Notes under the pieces: generated by a model
What the model was told of the DNA's origin: nothing
What the model saw: only the letters and a program-made list of their open reading frames with translations
Database searches by the model: none
Assembly (NCBI GenBank): GCA_025618425.1
Contig: CM046836.1
Location: forward strand, 26,157,587 to 26,221,586
Direction: 5' to 3'
From: Heliocidaris tuberculata
Taxonomy: Eukaryota; Echinodermata; Echinoidea; Camarodonta; Echinometridae
DNA length: 64,000 bases
Shown here: positions 11,344 through 23,366 of the stretch, in pieces
Numbering within the stretch: position 1 is the first letter of the stretch
How the letters are laid out: each line of letters opens with the position of its first letter
Made by a program: the position numbers and the translations under genes

Positions 11344-12203
11344 ATTTGCTCGCATTTTGGTCCCGCACTACTCCGCAGTAGTGCGTATAAATGCGTGCAA
11401 TTGAGCGATCATCTCCGACATTTTGGTCAAGTCCGATTTACAAATAATTCATGAGTACGTCCCGCCATGTTTATGCAAAAGCAAATCATTGTTCACGCAT
11501 CAATTTGTCATCCAGTTCCACGATTGTTCAGAATCGAATGGATAAGTACAGTGTCTCCTTTCAGTAATGATGTAATTGTTACTAATCATTACAGACTATA
11601 AATTGGCAATGCTGTGTAAAATATAAAGGCCTAATTACGATTTTCGTGTACAATGGGCAATATTTCTTTTACATTTTGCAATTTTAATTCACACTGTTTC
11701 ATTTAATAGACAGTTTCTTCAACACTAGTTTTTTTTTTTAATTAAGAACAGTTGTTGCCAATTTGAAGAGGGAAATCTGATTAATTTAGACCTTAAGAGA
11801 ACTCTGAACTGCTATAGGTTAAGCGTGAAAAGACAAAGTGTTTTGATCACTGTTCAACATGCGCAGACTATGCGCATGCTAAGGAAAACTGTCGTGACTG
11901 TGCGGGGAGAATGCGCAACGAGTGCGCAGATTTGAACAACTTATTCATGAACTATTCTTGAGCTAGTCGGGAACATGACTTTGCCAAGGGCATGCACTGC
12001 AATGCTAAGTTGCGACTAGGTTGCGTGAAATTCACGGGGTGCTTACGAATGTTGACAAAAAATGTTGTCGTGCCAAACTTGTTTGAAAGTTTGTCACGCA
12101 TCCCCCTGCGTTCTTCCGCCCGCTGCCACGAATAATTCCCACATTGTCACTCAAGATGCGCAAGCTATGCGTAAACTCAGTTGCGTACAAGTGTAAATTA
12201 GGC
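11339..12203. mobile_element. Possible TIR element with ATTTACA...CGCA ends
   Basis: CATTTACATTTGCTCGCA at the left is mirrored by TGCGTACAAGTGTAAAT at the right, a TIR of roughly 17 bp with mismatches. The interior is richer in GC, with many TGCGCA-type words (11875-11930, 12150-12180) and a small palindrome at CCGCACTACTCCGCAGTAGTGCG. It has no ORF of note. The TIR is short, so the call is tentative. Confidence 0.4.
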
Positions 12204-12205
12204 AT

Positions 12206-13478
12206 GAAGGCTGCACGCCTTTAATTAGATCCAGTCATTTTCGGTAATTCCCTTCGACCCTTCGATGTCATTGCTGACAAAAATCCATATAAAATCAATA
12301 ATACATATTTCAACACTTCTTTGATATGTGCCTAAAAAGAGGGATAATTACTGGTTCAGATCGGTCAATTGAGAGAGCAGGAGTTGATCCCAGTGGGATT
12401 TTATAGGGAAGCAGCCCATGAAACCTCATAACCAGTGTTGCTTTGATAGACCAGGCTTTTGGGTAGTCCAAGATGGAACCCCTGTAAAGAGAAAAATGCT
12501 GAAAACACCCCTTCATATTTTCAGGAAGTCAAGGAAATTTTATGAACTAGTCCAGACACACGTTTGAATGATGCCATAGCTAGCACTTATTTTTCATGAT
12601 TTTTTTTTTTTTAATTTCTCATTTTCAACACATGAGCCTACAAGGAAATAATTACAGGTGTGCGCCCTGTAGCAGATTCACTAAGAAATTCGACAAAACA
12701 CCGCATAGCATCATCTCATGACATGTTCTACAAAAAAAAAAAAAAAAAAAAGAAAGAAAGAAAATAAAAAACACGGTAAAACAGGCATGTCATTCACAAA
12801 AGTCTGTAAACGAATTTTATCCCTGTTCGGACAAAACAATTTTCCATATTTTCTTCAAAGTAGAGACAGTAAATGTGTAAACATACACATGCAAAAGCTT
12901 TACTCAAAGAGCTATTTCAAGTGAAATATCAAAATTGATTTGGAGGGTTTCCAGTGATAATAAAGGCTGCTCTTTTTTCCTCTTAAGGGCGCACGCCTGT
13001 ACTTATTTCCCATAAGCTCATGTGTTAAAAGTGTGAAATAAAAAAAAAAACACTAAAAAGGTGCTAGCAATGGCGCCATTCAAGCTTGTGTCTTGACCAT
13101 CGATCTTTACCTTATGTAATGATCGATGATCTTGACTAGTTCATACAATTTCCTTGACTTCCTGAAAGTATGAAGGGGGTGTTTTTCGATCAGTATTTGT
13201 TTCTCTTTACAGGGGCTACAATTTAGACTATCAACAAACCTTGTCTAAGCTACAGTGGTTCTTGGGCTGTTAACAAAGTTCCCATAAAATCCCACTGGGA
13301 CCAAGTTCTGTTCTCTCATGGGACTGATCTTAACCAGTAATTATCCCTCTTTAAGCACATATCAAAACAAGTACTGAAATATGTAGTGTTTATTTTATAA
13401 GATTTTTTTTTCACAAATGACTTCATCGAATGGGAATAACCCAAAATGACTGGATCTAATTACAGACGTGCGGCCTTT
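12206..13478. mobile_element. Foldback element with ~480-bp inverted arms
   Basis: The left arm (12206 to about 12672) and right arm (about 12986 to 13478) are inverted copies. The outer end AAGGCTGCACGCC...TTAGATCCAGTCATTT matches AAATGACTGGATCTAATTAC...GGCCTTT. Arms share GAGGGATAATTACTGGTT, CCCAGTGGGATTTTAT, CCCCTGTAAAGAGAAA and AGGAAGTCAAGGAAATT. The inner ends (GTGTGCGCCCT / AGGGCGCACGCC) resemble the outer ends, suggesting nested TIRs. The ~310-bp loop carries A-rich DNA and no gene. Confidence 0.88.
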
Positions 13479-14270
13479 CAGGAACAGCAATTAGTTGTGA
13501 ACTTGGAAATTTTCATATTACTATAAGCGTTGGGTACTACATAAATATAATCCTTCACCCAATTCTTTACCCATCATTTGCCTTATCCGTAAATGGGTGC
13601 CTATGCACTGATCAGGCACAGGTTTTCACATTCACACTGCTCTTCAAGAAAACTTCTATTCTCAACTAAATATAAATTATAACTGATCATAGATGAGAAT
13701 AGACCTACTTAGACTCCTGTGAAGAAAAGGATGAAAGAGAAACAAGAGAAAACAAAAGACCCTTACAAAAAATTCAGCCTATACAAAATAAAACAAATTA
13801 CTTGCATAGAGTAACTGTGCAAAAAGGGTATAATACAGGGGCAGATCTTGAAAGTGAGAGAAAGACAGGAGAAAGAAAATGATGGGGGGGGGGGGTATCG
13901 TAGACCTCTAATGTGAGGTGAAATCAATGGTTAAGACTGCAAGACAATGAGAGAGAGAGAGGGGGGAGAGAGAGATATAGGGATAACAGAAGGGAGTGTT
14001 GAGTATAAGGCTTGATAAATGGATAAGACTACAATAGACTGTGAATGAGACTGAAAGAGAGAGAGAGAGAGGGGGGGGGGGTAGCTTGTTCATTATTGAT
14101 ATGAACTTGGCTTCCAATGGTGTTGTTACTGGTCGACTGGGAATTACCCTAAACCCTCATTACCTTAAATCTCCCTGTCCTAAATGACTGGATCTAATTA
14201 CAGACGTGCTTCCGTAAGCCTACTGCAACAGCTCCATCTACGAAGACTGCGTGTAACAAGACATGTCAGG
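13479..14270. other. Spacer with purine tracts
   Basis: Short GA-rich runs at about 13948-13975 and 14053-14070, and G runs at 13883-13896 and 14071-14081. An isolated copy of the foldback terminus AAATGACTGGATCTAATTAC lies at 14182. No gene. Confidence 0.6.
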
Positions 14271-14273
14271 GCC

Positions 14274-14462
14274 TTAGCCGATTTTCTTGCCTCGCCGAAA
14301 CATAGATTATCTAGGCCATTGGTCGGTATCTATAGCAACTAGCTTTGCGTAGATGCTAAAGCCCCCCTCACACGAGGCGTCATTGCTGACGTAAGGACCT
14401 CGTCAGCGATTGGTCCGCTCTTAGCCGATTTTCTTGCCTCGCCGAAACATAAGATTATCTAG
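14274..14462. repeat. 41-bp direct repeat pair
   Basis: TTAGCCGATTTTCTTGCCTC...GATTATCTAG occurs at 14274-14313 and again at 14421-14462 with one extra A. The repeats bracket ~107 bp that contains CCTCACACGAGGC. Confidence 0.9.
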
Positions 14463-14644
14463 AAAAGGTGATATCCTTTAAAGGGTGACTAAATTAGAGA
14501 GAAAAAAGGTGCTGTTTCCATGTACTTTTGCATTAAAATCACGAATCTGGCAATGGATTGTCAAAATTATGTCTCGTTTTGGCGAAATAGGGGGAAAAGT
14601 AGAGGTTTGGGGACCGTTCCTTAAAACTCGTGAGCTGATTGGCT

Positions 14645-14936
14645 AATTGACGTCACACCCCCAAGTGACGTATGAAGAGTAAGAGGCACAAGATCTGCAG
14701 GCTATGGCAAGCCATCGGGGTCTACCTACGTCTACTAGTACGCGTACCCAGTAGACGTCACGTAAAACCAAACGGTACGTCACGTCTACTCGTTACGTGA
14801 CGTGTACCCAATTTCGTGTACTCTGTCGTGACCTTACGTCACGTCACGTCTGTTCAATTACGTGTGCTTTGCTCAATACGTCACGTCTTCTTTGAAATGG
14901 TCTAATTCCAGGCTTTTTTTTTTTTTTTTTTTTTTA
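14645..14936. repeat. ACGT/CRE-rich inverted arm, left
   Basis: CTATGGCAAGCCATC is followed by dense ACGTCACGT, GACGTCACG and TACGTGACGT words, then TTCCAGG and poly(T). An inverted relative lies at 22543-22918, where poly(A) leads into CCTGGAAATAGAC, the ACGT words and GATGGCTTGCCATAG. Confidence 0.8.
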
Positions 14937-16439
14937 ATGAGACCGCTTCTTTTTTCTACATAGGGGATGTAGGATATGAGAGTTTGGGAAGTCAAATCCC
15001 GATTATCAGGATTCCCCTCTTTGTTATGAAAATGGATGGCTCTATCATGATCAAGTTCAGGGGTCGCTGAACCGGGGGGGGGGGGGGGTGATCTAGCTAG
15101 GGATTGCAGGCTTCCCCTCCACACACATACACGCACACACACTCCCCTTTGCTTATATTAATAATAACATATTATGCTCTTACTCATGCTCAACCTCCTG
15201 CCCCCACTTTTCGAACGCTCTGTGGCCCGTGAACTAATAATTATTATGCGTGTCTTTCCACGTATACCAACATCGTTTACAGGCCTAACCAACTTGATAT
15301 TAGGGCGTCCTATTTCGTTTCAAGCCTTTTTTCAAAACATGTATGCTGCGGTTTGTGGTCTGTTATCTTCACTTTTGCATAAACTAAAAAAATGAGGGAA
15401 AGGTAACCGTTTCCTTTGTTTTCACAATAGAAGATCGGACAGGCAATCACTAAAAAAGAAGAAAATGAGAAAAGAAAATTATATTTTGTACTTGCATGAT
15501 AGCCCTCTTGCCCTCGAGTTTGGGGGCAAAAACGATTTCCCCTCCCTTCCCCAATGATGGGCCCCCTCGCAAGAAAACAGAAAAGGAAAATTGCATGTAA
15601 TAATTTTCCATTACAACGATGTATAGGCTTAATAAGCTTATTAGTGCTCTAAAATGCAAACTTTCATCATTTAAAACCAAAATTTTCTCACACGGACACC
15701 ATCCTCCCTCGTGTATTTATAGACGCAATGTAGCAGATGCTTGCTTCCATTTATCGGGGGAAGGATTTTTGCCCCCACTCCACGACAATCAAGCTTATGC
15801 GATCAGCTTTCTAGTACTCTAAAAGGTGAGGCTTTATCATTCTAACCCCCCCCCCCTTTTTTTTTTTTTTTTTACTTCCGGCGCCCCCGAAGGGTTCTAG
15901 CTTATTTAATTTATTTATCATGTTTGTTTTTCTTTTGGGGGTGGGGAAAACACTCTGAAGGCCCACCTCAAAAACTTACTACTTGCTCACAGCCCTACCC
16001 CCTACCCCCCCCCCCCCGCCTCCCGAAGAAGCCCATTCCCCTGTTCTCCTATTTTTTCATACATATATATTTCATGTCATTTTGAAAGTGGAAGATTTAC
16101 AAATTTTATTCCCCCAAAAATGCAAAACGTGAAGCACGCCTATCATCCATTGTTTTCCGTGGGGCCACTCGTTTTTCCGTAGGTTCGTTTTTTCCGGAGG
16201 TTCGGGTTATTTTAAAACCTGAAAACTGAATGTACACAGTATCCCCCTCTTTGACGGGGATCCGGACCGCAATTTTTTTTTGTCAGGACTTGCGGGGCCG
16301 GCCTTATAGTGAACAAATTCGGAGGCCGCAGAACGGGAAAGTTGGGGGGGGGGGGCTATGGGGCTGAAGCCCTCCATGTTTACACCCTTGAGATTCGTTT
16401 CATTATGCTTATCAATACCGTGGAATTCCAATAAACTCT
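14937..16439. other. Repeat-derived DNA with long C/G runs
   Basis: No gene supported. There are G or C runs at 15077-15088, 15847-15855 and 16005-16017. TTAGTGCTCTAAAATGCAAA and CCAAAATTTTCTCACA (15640-15690) recur at 20550-20610. T runs also occur. Confidence 0.6.
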
Positions 16440-16445
16440 GAATCC

Positions 16446-17242
16446 CAGGGCTGCCAACCTTGAGTGAGAGTTTAGAGTGAGACATTGCGAGGGAGCGAAG
16501 CGACCGGGGGGTGGAAGGGGGGGGGGTGTCCCCCCTTCCACGGTAGGGAGCTCTGACAATTTTACATTTTAAATGGTGCAATCTGGTGCATACTTTAGTC
16601 ATGATTTCAACACATATATAGTCATAGCAGAAGCAGCATTAACGTTAATTTACTAAAGTGAATTGAATAAGTAATAAATAGGTTACATTGTTATTAATGC
16701 CACATGTAGTTCACTGACCGCATGAAAAATTACAAAATTCCAGATTTGTTTAATACTGCATGATTTTTAATAAGAATTTCAAGATCCTGCTGTCCGGCCG
16801 TAGAGGGATGTGCTGGCTATTACGTTGGTGTACGATCGACGGCAAACTCTGCTGAGCCACGTATGCAGCGCAGCCGGGCTTGGGCCCCGGGTGGGCTGCC
16901 GCACCAAAGCCATGTCAGTCCGGCCATCTAGTTACACTCATCATAGTCGTCACACGTATATACATACACGCAGTATAACCAATCGTAATCCAATCCAATC
17001 CAATCTTTGCGCACTACCGAAAATGATTTTCATTGGTTAAGCTTTGCTTTGTGCCCGCGGGAAAATCTCAAAAGGCCTTGGGCATATTGAATATTTGGAA
17101 TATCAGAGATTTTGGAGAGATTTTTTTTTTTTACTTTCTATTTTGGGGGTTCAGCTTGAGAATTTGTTTATCAGAGTGAGACAGTCAGAATTGGATGAAT
17201 TGCGTGAGTCTCACGCTCAATGCGTGAGAGTTGGCAGCCCTG
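16446..17242. mobile_element. TIR element CAGGGCTGCCAAC, 6-bp flanking repeat
   Basis: CAGGGCTGCCAAC at 16446 is mirrored by GTTGGCAGCCCTG ending at 17242. GAATCC directly flanks both ends. Inner sequences GAGTGAGAG and CTCTCACG extend the inverted match loosely. The CAG...CTG ends resemble hAT elements, which usually give an 8-bp duplication; here a 6-bp exact or 7-of-8 match is seen. The interior includes a GC-rich patch (16790-16930) and no recognisable transposase, so it is probably non-autonomous. Confidence 0.65.
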
Positions 17243-17248
17243 GAATCC

Positions 17249-19150
17249 CCCCTCCATTAAAAAAAAAAAATCATGCATTATATTTTCCACTTATTGAAAC
17301 AACATCATTTAAGGTGTTAACAAACTTGATATTAGTGCGCCCTTAGAAAGGTTTACTGCAAGACTATATTTCTGAAAGCATGCCTGTTTCTGGTTTTATA
17401 TATGTTCATTGTTTTACTCGGTTTCCTTAAGGGAATAAATAACAAGTAATCACAAGAAAAAATAATCACATTTTGTATGTGCATTGGTACGTCGGTGCAG
17501 CCCTGCATTTTTCCCTCTGCCACTTTTTGTATCGTCCTATTAAAATTTTCTCTTCGTCTATTGTTTTCCTTGTTCATTTATTCCCTTCCCGTCTTCTTTT
17601 GATTTCTCTTGCTTTGTTCATGTAAAAAAAACCGGACGTGTGACTCGAACAGTGTGGTGGGGGTAATCAGAAGGACCCTTTCGATGGACAATCAAAATTG
17701 AGCTGGATTAGCGGGGGGGGGGGGGGGGGGGGGGTGGGGAATGAATAACTGGATGAAACCTAGAGGAAAAAGTTCAGCAAAACTCCCGCTATCATGAATG
17801 GCCATGCACTGCCAGACATTTTATATTGCGGCTGATGCCCGAATGCCCGCTAGACGCCCCCACCCCCTCCCTCATTGAGCGAGGTAGGCCTGGGTTGGAA
17901 AGGTATAAAACCCAATGCACTCTAGCATAATAATATAGTCACGGTAGTATAATGTCGCACGTTATCTTAAATGGTTGCTTGTACCTGACAAGTACCCCTC
18001 CCCCCCAAAAAAAAAATAAAATAAAAAAATAAAAAATAAAATAAAATAAAATAAAATAAAATAAATAAATAAATAAATAACTAAAATAAAATAGAAAAAC
18101 AGGGGTGAATGGAGGAGGGCAGAATTGAATGGATCAGTAAGAGAACTTCAATATTAAAAAAAGTCAGGGGATAAATATCAAGCATGATTCCACGTATCAC
18201 AAGTGACATCTGGATGACAGTGTTGGGCTACAACAGTGATAAGACCCCCAGCCCCCCCCCCCCCCGTTCCGTTGGCCATGTTATGGGATACACTCCTCCA
18301 ACACAACTCGCCACTCATGCGCTCCACTTCATTGCAACGGAAGCCCACAAGGGCCCCCTCCGGGTCCTCCCCCGCTCTACATCTTTCTATAACCACGCCT
18401 AATATATATAACCCTTCCTCCCACATCCATCCCGGATGTATATTGCATTGTCTTATCCTCTGATTTTCTTTTTAAAGGCCCTCTCATATAATGACACACA
18501 TCATAGGGATTTCAAAAATATAATTTTTCAGGGTTGGAAGAGAACCCCCCTTCTACATCCACACCTAGGTGTATATGCAGTTTTCTACTATCAGTTTTCT
18601 TTTCAAACTAGTAAAATTCGTGCATCATTTACCTCTCTTGGGTAACAAATGACATTGTAAAGCGCAATGAAGTATTCACGGAATACACTATATAACTGAA
18701 ACATAATTCTATTCTTATTATTGTTATTTTCATTATTATTATTTTTTTATTATTATTATTATTATTATTATAATTTCTAATCTCAAAAAATTCGTGGGAG
18801 GTGAGAGATGAATCTAAGACAAGGACAATTACCCCCGCCGGAAAGTTACCCCCTAGCGCATTTAGCCCTTGGTATCCCAACGACAGCCTCCCTCCTCTCC
18901 ACCCCCTCCCCTCCCAAAGGGGCTGGGGGCACAATACCCCCACATTTTCAAGTAGATTCAGCCTTTTATTGTCTGATAAGTTACTGTTTTGTTTATAAGT
19001 AACCTCCCCCTTTCCCCTTCTTATAAATTCCCCTTATCACTTCCAATGAGCTAAGCCCACTTCCTCTTTTTATAATGCCCCCATCCCGCCATTGCGCAAT
19101 TTTAAAATCCCAGTGCCGTCACTGAACACTGAATTTCAAACTGAAAAGTG
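17249..19150. other. Low-complexity intergenic DNA
   Basis: No gene supported. It includes a ~24-nt G run near 17714, an (AAAAT)n/(AAAT)n tract at 18007-18093 and an (ATT)n tract near 18731-18771. ORFs at 18184-18463 overlap on both strands and are not convincing. Confidence 0.6.
18007..18093. repeat. (AAAAT)n/(AAAT)n microsatellite
   Basis: Tandem AAAAT units grade into AAAT units. Confidence 0.93.
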
Positions 19151-19179
19151 AAAATTCAGATACATTTATACATTTTTCT

Positions 19180-19390
19180 TTCTTACATTGTTTTAAAAAT
19201 GTTAAAGAAAGGAGGAAAACTAAAATAACAGACCAATAAAAGTTTGAGTAAAATCTGATTAGAAATGAGAATGTTATGAATTTTTCAAAGTTGTAATCAC
19301 TCAAACACAATTTGGCAACCGACTCCGTGACGTTTCTTGTGAGGTCCCATCCCATTTGCCCTGCAGTACTAAAAAAATAAATTTTCTGCT
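19180..19390 (-). mobile_element. Degraded FB-A half-element
   Basis: AAAGTTTGAGTAAAATCTGA, TTTTCAAAGTTGTAATCACT and a diverged CCCATTTGCCCTGCAGTACTA follow the same order as the left arm of FB-A. The mirror arm was not seen. Confidence 0.5.
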
Positions 19391-19778
19391 TTTATGCAAA
19401 TCAACTAAATACCAGGGTGAAATTCCTCTTATATGTAGCTATTTGCGAGCGACTACAAAAAAAATTTGGCCTCTATGTTTGATTAAAAGGTTTTTTTTAC
19501 AGGTCTGCATGACTGTTCTTTACAATAATGCATAAGCTACTGATTTGTTTGTTTCAAGTTAATATCATAGTTTATCTCAGTGAATAATATACAAGGACTT
19601 TCAAATTAGCTCTCAGACTGTTGGGCTCGACACTTGCCCAGGCCTGTCATATAAGCCGAGGAAAGGGGGGGGGGGGAGGGTGGGGTGGGGGGAGGGCAGA
19701 GAATGGGGATTTGTAGTTCCGTGACTTCGCTCCCTTGCAGATTAATATAGATGCAGTGTTTTTCCACTTAACTAACAC

Positions 19779-19955
19779 GATAAAAACTACCTTCGAAAAA
19801 TAAACCCTGGGGCAATTTCAAAGGCCTATTGTACTGCCCATAGAAATCAGGTTCGGATTACGTAATACGCCATTGTATTGTTCGCACATTTCTAAAGGTG
19901 ATAGACAGGGCTATTGAAATTGTCTTGAGTTTATTTTTCGAAAGTAGTTTTTATC
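19779..19955. mobile_element. Hairpin element, ~50-bp arms
   Basis: GATAAAAACTACCTTCGAAA at 19779 is mirrored by TTTCGAAAGTAGTTTTTATC ending at 19955. The next inner blocks (CAATTTCAAAGGCC / GGGCTATTGAAATTG) also match. Confidence 0.75.
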
Positions 19956-22140
19956 TTTTGACAAACATGGCACAATATAAATGGTCACTATTATTATTAT
20001 TTACAAATCCTGTATACTACAAGGCCCAAAAATAGAATGGGTAACACTGTCTTTCCGCCCACTCGCAAGGAAAAATGATGTGACATAAATTATTTTACAG
20101 TAAAAAAATGGAAAATATTTATATTTTCTAGTGCTCTGATTTTTTGTTTCTTACTCGGTCTCTTCACCATTCCCTCGCGTATTAATGAGGTAGTGTTTCT
20201 AAAGACTGTTCTGTAGAAACGCAGTTTAAGTCAAGGCCTCGGAAGTAAGGGGCGGGCTATACTCAATTTGCCCCCGCCCATAGCGAGACAAGAACCTATA
20301 TTGCACTTAATAATTTGCAGTAAACAATGAATAAGCTTTCCTTAGTGGTAAAAAGTACGAAGTTTTATGGAGTTCAACAGCCCAAAATATCAATAATCTT
20401 ACTAGGTAGCTATAAGCTCCCTCTTATTTTCCGGTATGTCTTCGGGCGGCCGCGTGGGGCGGGGAAACTTTCCTCTTTTATTGGTCCCCCCCCCCCCCCC
20501 CCCCTCCATCATGACAATAAATTTTGCTGTATCGCGATAAAAAAAAAAAATGTAGTGCTCTAAAATAAAGAGGCAAAATTTCACCATACCAAAACCAAAA
20601 TTTTCTCACAAATCATGGTCCCCACGCTCCGTTACATAATATACTGGTGATGAAACAGCACTGGAAACAGTGCCTATGTTGATAGAATCCCGGTGGCGTA
20701 AAAGGGAGGGGGCAGAAGTTTAACTCTATCAGTTAGTGGGCTACAAAATAGTTTTGCCCCCTCCCAAACACACACAAAACCACAATTTTGCAGTATGGCA
20801 ACATTGAAAAAAACTTAAATTTTTTCAATAGATGAAGTACTTATTATCGCGTACTATAGAAACTCAATCTACATGCGAGACCACGATTTTGTGGGACAGA
20901 GGCTCGATCTCTTCTATATAAAAAGGGGTAGGGGAGAAGAAGGATCGATGCTGATGATGATTTAAACATCAATTGAGTGAACATAATATGTACATTACCA
21001 TGGCGGGGGAACCGGGGTTCGGCAAGGGGCTCGATGGGCCCTCTGCCGATTTCCGAAATCAAGCAAAGTGTCCTTGCTTTGACAAAAGAAAATCTCCTGA
21101 GTGAACAAATGCCCCTCCTGTGAATTGCCAATCCTGTGATAAAATTGTCCTTTATTTATCTGATTTAGACTGCTGCACTGAGAAAATGATCTCTCTTAAT
21201 TTATAATATAATAATTATAATTATAATTATAATTTGCGTGTGTTCTTGTTCCATCCCAGCAACAGTCACATCCCCGCCCCCCCCCCCGCCCCCTCCCTGT
21301 ATAACGTACGAACGTTCAGTCTTTAAAAAAATAATTGTTTTATCGAATACATTGAATTTATCAACAGTCTTTTCACTAACGCCTTTGCGACTAGAATATC
21401 CATTAGGCCTGTGTGACATTGACAGCCGATACACCCCCGGCCTTAGTATAGGCCCTATGACGAAATTTAGTGGAATCTAGCTCTGCCTCCACATGGATTA
21501 CAAATCTTCTATGCTTTTTCAAAGTTCAAGTATATAATGCCAAGGAGTGTAACAACCCATGAAGAAGATTTTTTTTCTTTGTTAAGAAAACAAACCGTTT
21601 GTTATTTTACACTAGTTTTTTTTTTCTTCTTCTTCTTCTTCTTCTTCTTCTTCTTCTTTTTTTTTTTTTTTGGAGGGGGAGGGGGTTCACATTTTTTCGC
21701 TTGGGAAGGGGGGGGGGAGGAGGACGAGTATGTCTCGTTTCAATGGTTATAGCAGATAACTCCTTGGTTATAGCATGGGGATGTATTAATGTAACTAAGA
21801 TTCCCTGGTTATAGCAATTAAGGATAGGCAAGCCATCTCCCCATTCATGTATTAGTACCCCTTATGCACTGGATATCAGCTGGTTAACCCTTGGGTAAAC
21901 AGGCGGCCTTCCAGTGGTCATGACGAGTCCACAAGAGGTCATGACCCTTAATTGCACAACAGATGGAGGATAAGAGCGTGAATAGTGTCCATGTAGTAGA
22001 AGTTTGTATACTTTGCATGCACTATATAGCTTTGACTATATATAGTAAACATGAGCTGTACATGTGGGGAGTTCTCACTTGTTTTTCTTTCCTCCGCTCA
22101 TTACATGGTATTTATGGATAAACTTTATACATTAATTTCA
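19956..22140. other. C/G-run-rich intergenic DNA
   Basis: No gene supported. C runs occur at about 20487-20505 and 21279-21287. A (CTT)n tract with poly(T) lies at 21624-21671, followed by G runs. The pieces at 20250-20650 are degenerate copies of 15440-15740. Confidence 0.55.
21624..21671. repeat. (CTT)n plus poly(T)
   Basis: About 11 CTT units followed by about 15 T residues, then G-rich DNA. Confidence 0.95.
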
Positions 22141-22175
22141 TCATGACAAATTTTTGTGACAATAATAAAAACAAT

Positions 22176-22229
<54 letters not shown>
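22176..22229. repeat. (AAT)n microsatellite
   Basis: About 18 AAT units, followed by degenerate AATGAT and AGTAGT units to about 22322. Confidence 0.95.
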
Positions 22230-22231
<2 letters not shown>

Positions 22232-22541
22232 TAATAATAATAATGACAATGATGAAGATGATAATTATGATAGTAATAACAACGATCATAATAATAAAAT
22301 AAAAATGAGTAGTAGTAGTAGTAATGACAATAATAAACCAACTCTGCACGGTTTATACTTTACTTTGATTTTTGTTAGTTTGCTAAAAAGAGTGTAGGCC
22401 TACTACTACTACTCTAAAAATTTATAGGACGAATTAATAATCAGTCACCAACAGAAATATATTGAACACCCTGAGCCCCTGCCAAGCCCTATACTTCCCT
22501 TATTGAACAATATTATTAACGTACATGGTTTGCTTTATTGA

Positions 22542-22542
<1 letters not shown>

Positions 22543-22580
<38 letters not shown>

Positions 22581-22918
22581 TGGAAATAGACTAACTCTTA
22601 GCTGACGTCACGTAACGACCAGAGCACACGTAATTATATAGACGTCACGTAATGACTAGTCAAGGTACACGTTACCTAAATGACAAAGCACACGTTACAT
22701 TAACTGACGCTTCTGAACCCTTTGGCCACCTATGGCCGGAGGGGTCAGTAACGTCTGTAAAAGTAAAGTACACGTAGCCTTAAACACACGTGACGTGTGA
22801 CCAAAAACAGTACGCGTACTGAATACTGGCTTCTGATTGGTCAATATAGGTACGTGTATCGAAAATCAAGTACGCGTGGTGAGTAGACGTAAGTAGACCC
22901 TGATGGCTTGCCATAGCA
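22543..22918. repeat. ACGT/CRE-rich inverted arm, right
   Basis: A 35-nt poly(A) run opens the arm, followed by GACGTCACGTAA twice, CACACGTGACGTGTG, TACGCGT words and GATGGCTTGCCATAG. Read in reverse complement it follows the left arm at 14645-14936 in the same order. Confidence 0.8.
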
Positions 22919-23366
22919 GGCTGCGGCAACGTAACGTTGTACACACAATGCGGTATTTGACCCCTCTAATCAACGGACAATTTATGAAAAAGGGAAATTA
23001 ATCAATACAGTCTAAGGAGTGAATAATCATTATCAATATATTTTCTTTAAGATCAGTGAACACTTTTGCCCAAATATACAGCTCTTGTTTTGTTTTCTTA
23101 ACTTTTCTTTGAACAATGTTCTCATCCATCTGAGCTTGCCGAACGATAGTTTTGCGTTGGTCTTAAACGCGTACACAGCCGTTTTATGCGTCTGTGCAAT
23201 GTACTACACATCTTTAGTACGGCAACTTTGTTCCCCCTCGTAGTAAGCGACTGGTGAACGCTTTTGTTTGGTTTGTTTTTACTCTCGAATTTTTTACTTC
23301 GCTTTACATGTACTACGGTAGTACTGACTTAGATTTTTGGCTGAATTCTTCGAGTAACTTAGAGAA
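22919..23366. other. Spacer upstream of the acidic ORF
   Basis: No repeat recognised. It could hold a promoter for the ORF at 23367, but no specific element is convincing. Confidence 0.35.

Noticed and set aside
21537..21831. ORFs with poly-Phe/Leu or poly-Arg runs
   Set aside because: Products of the (CTT)n and poly(T) tract.
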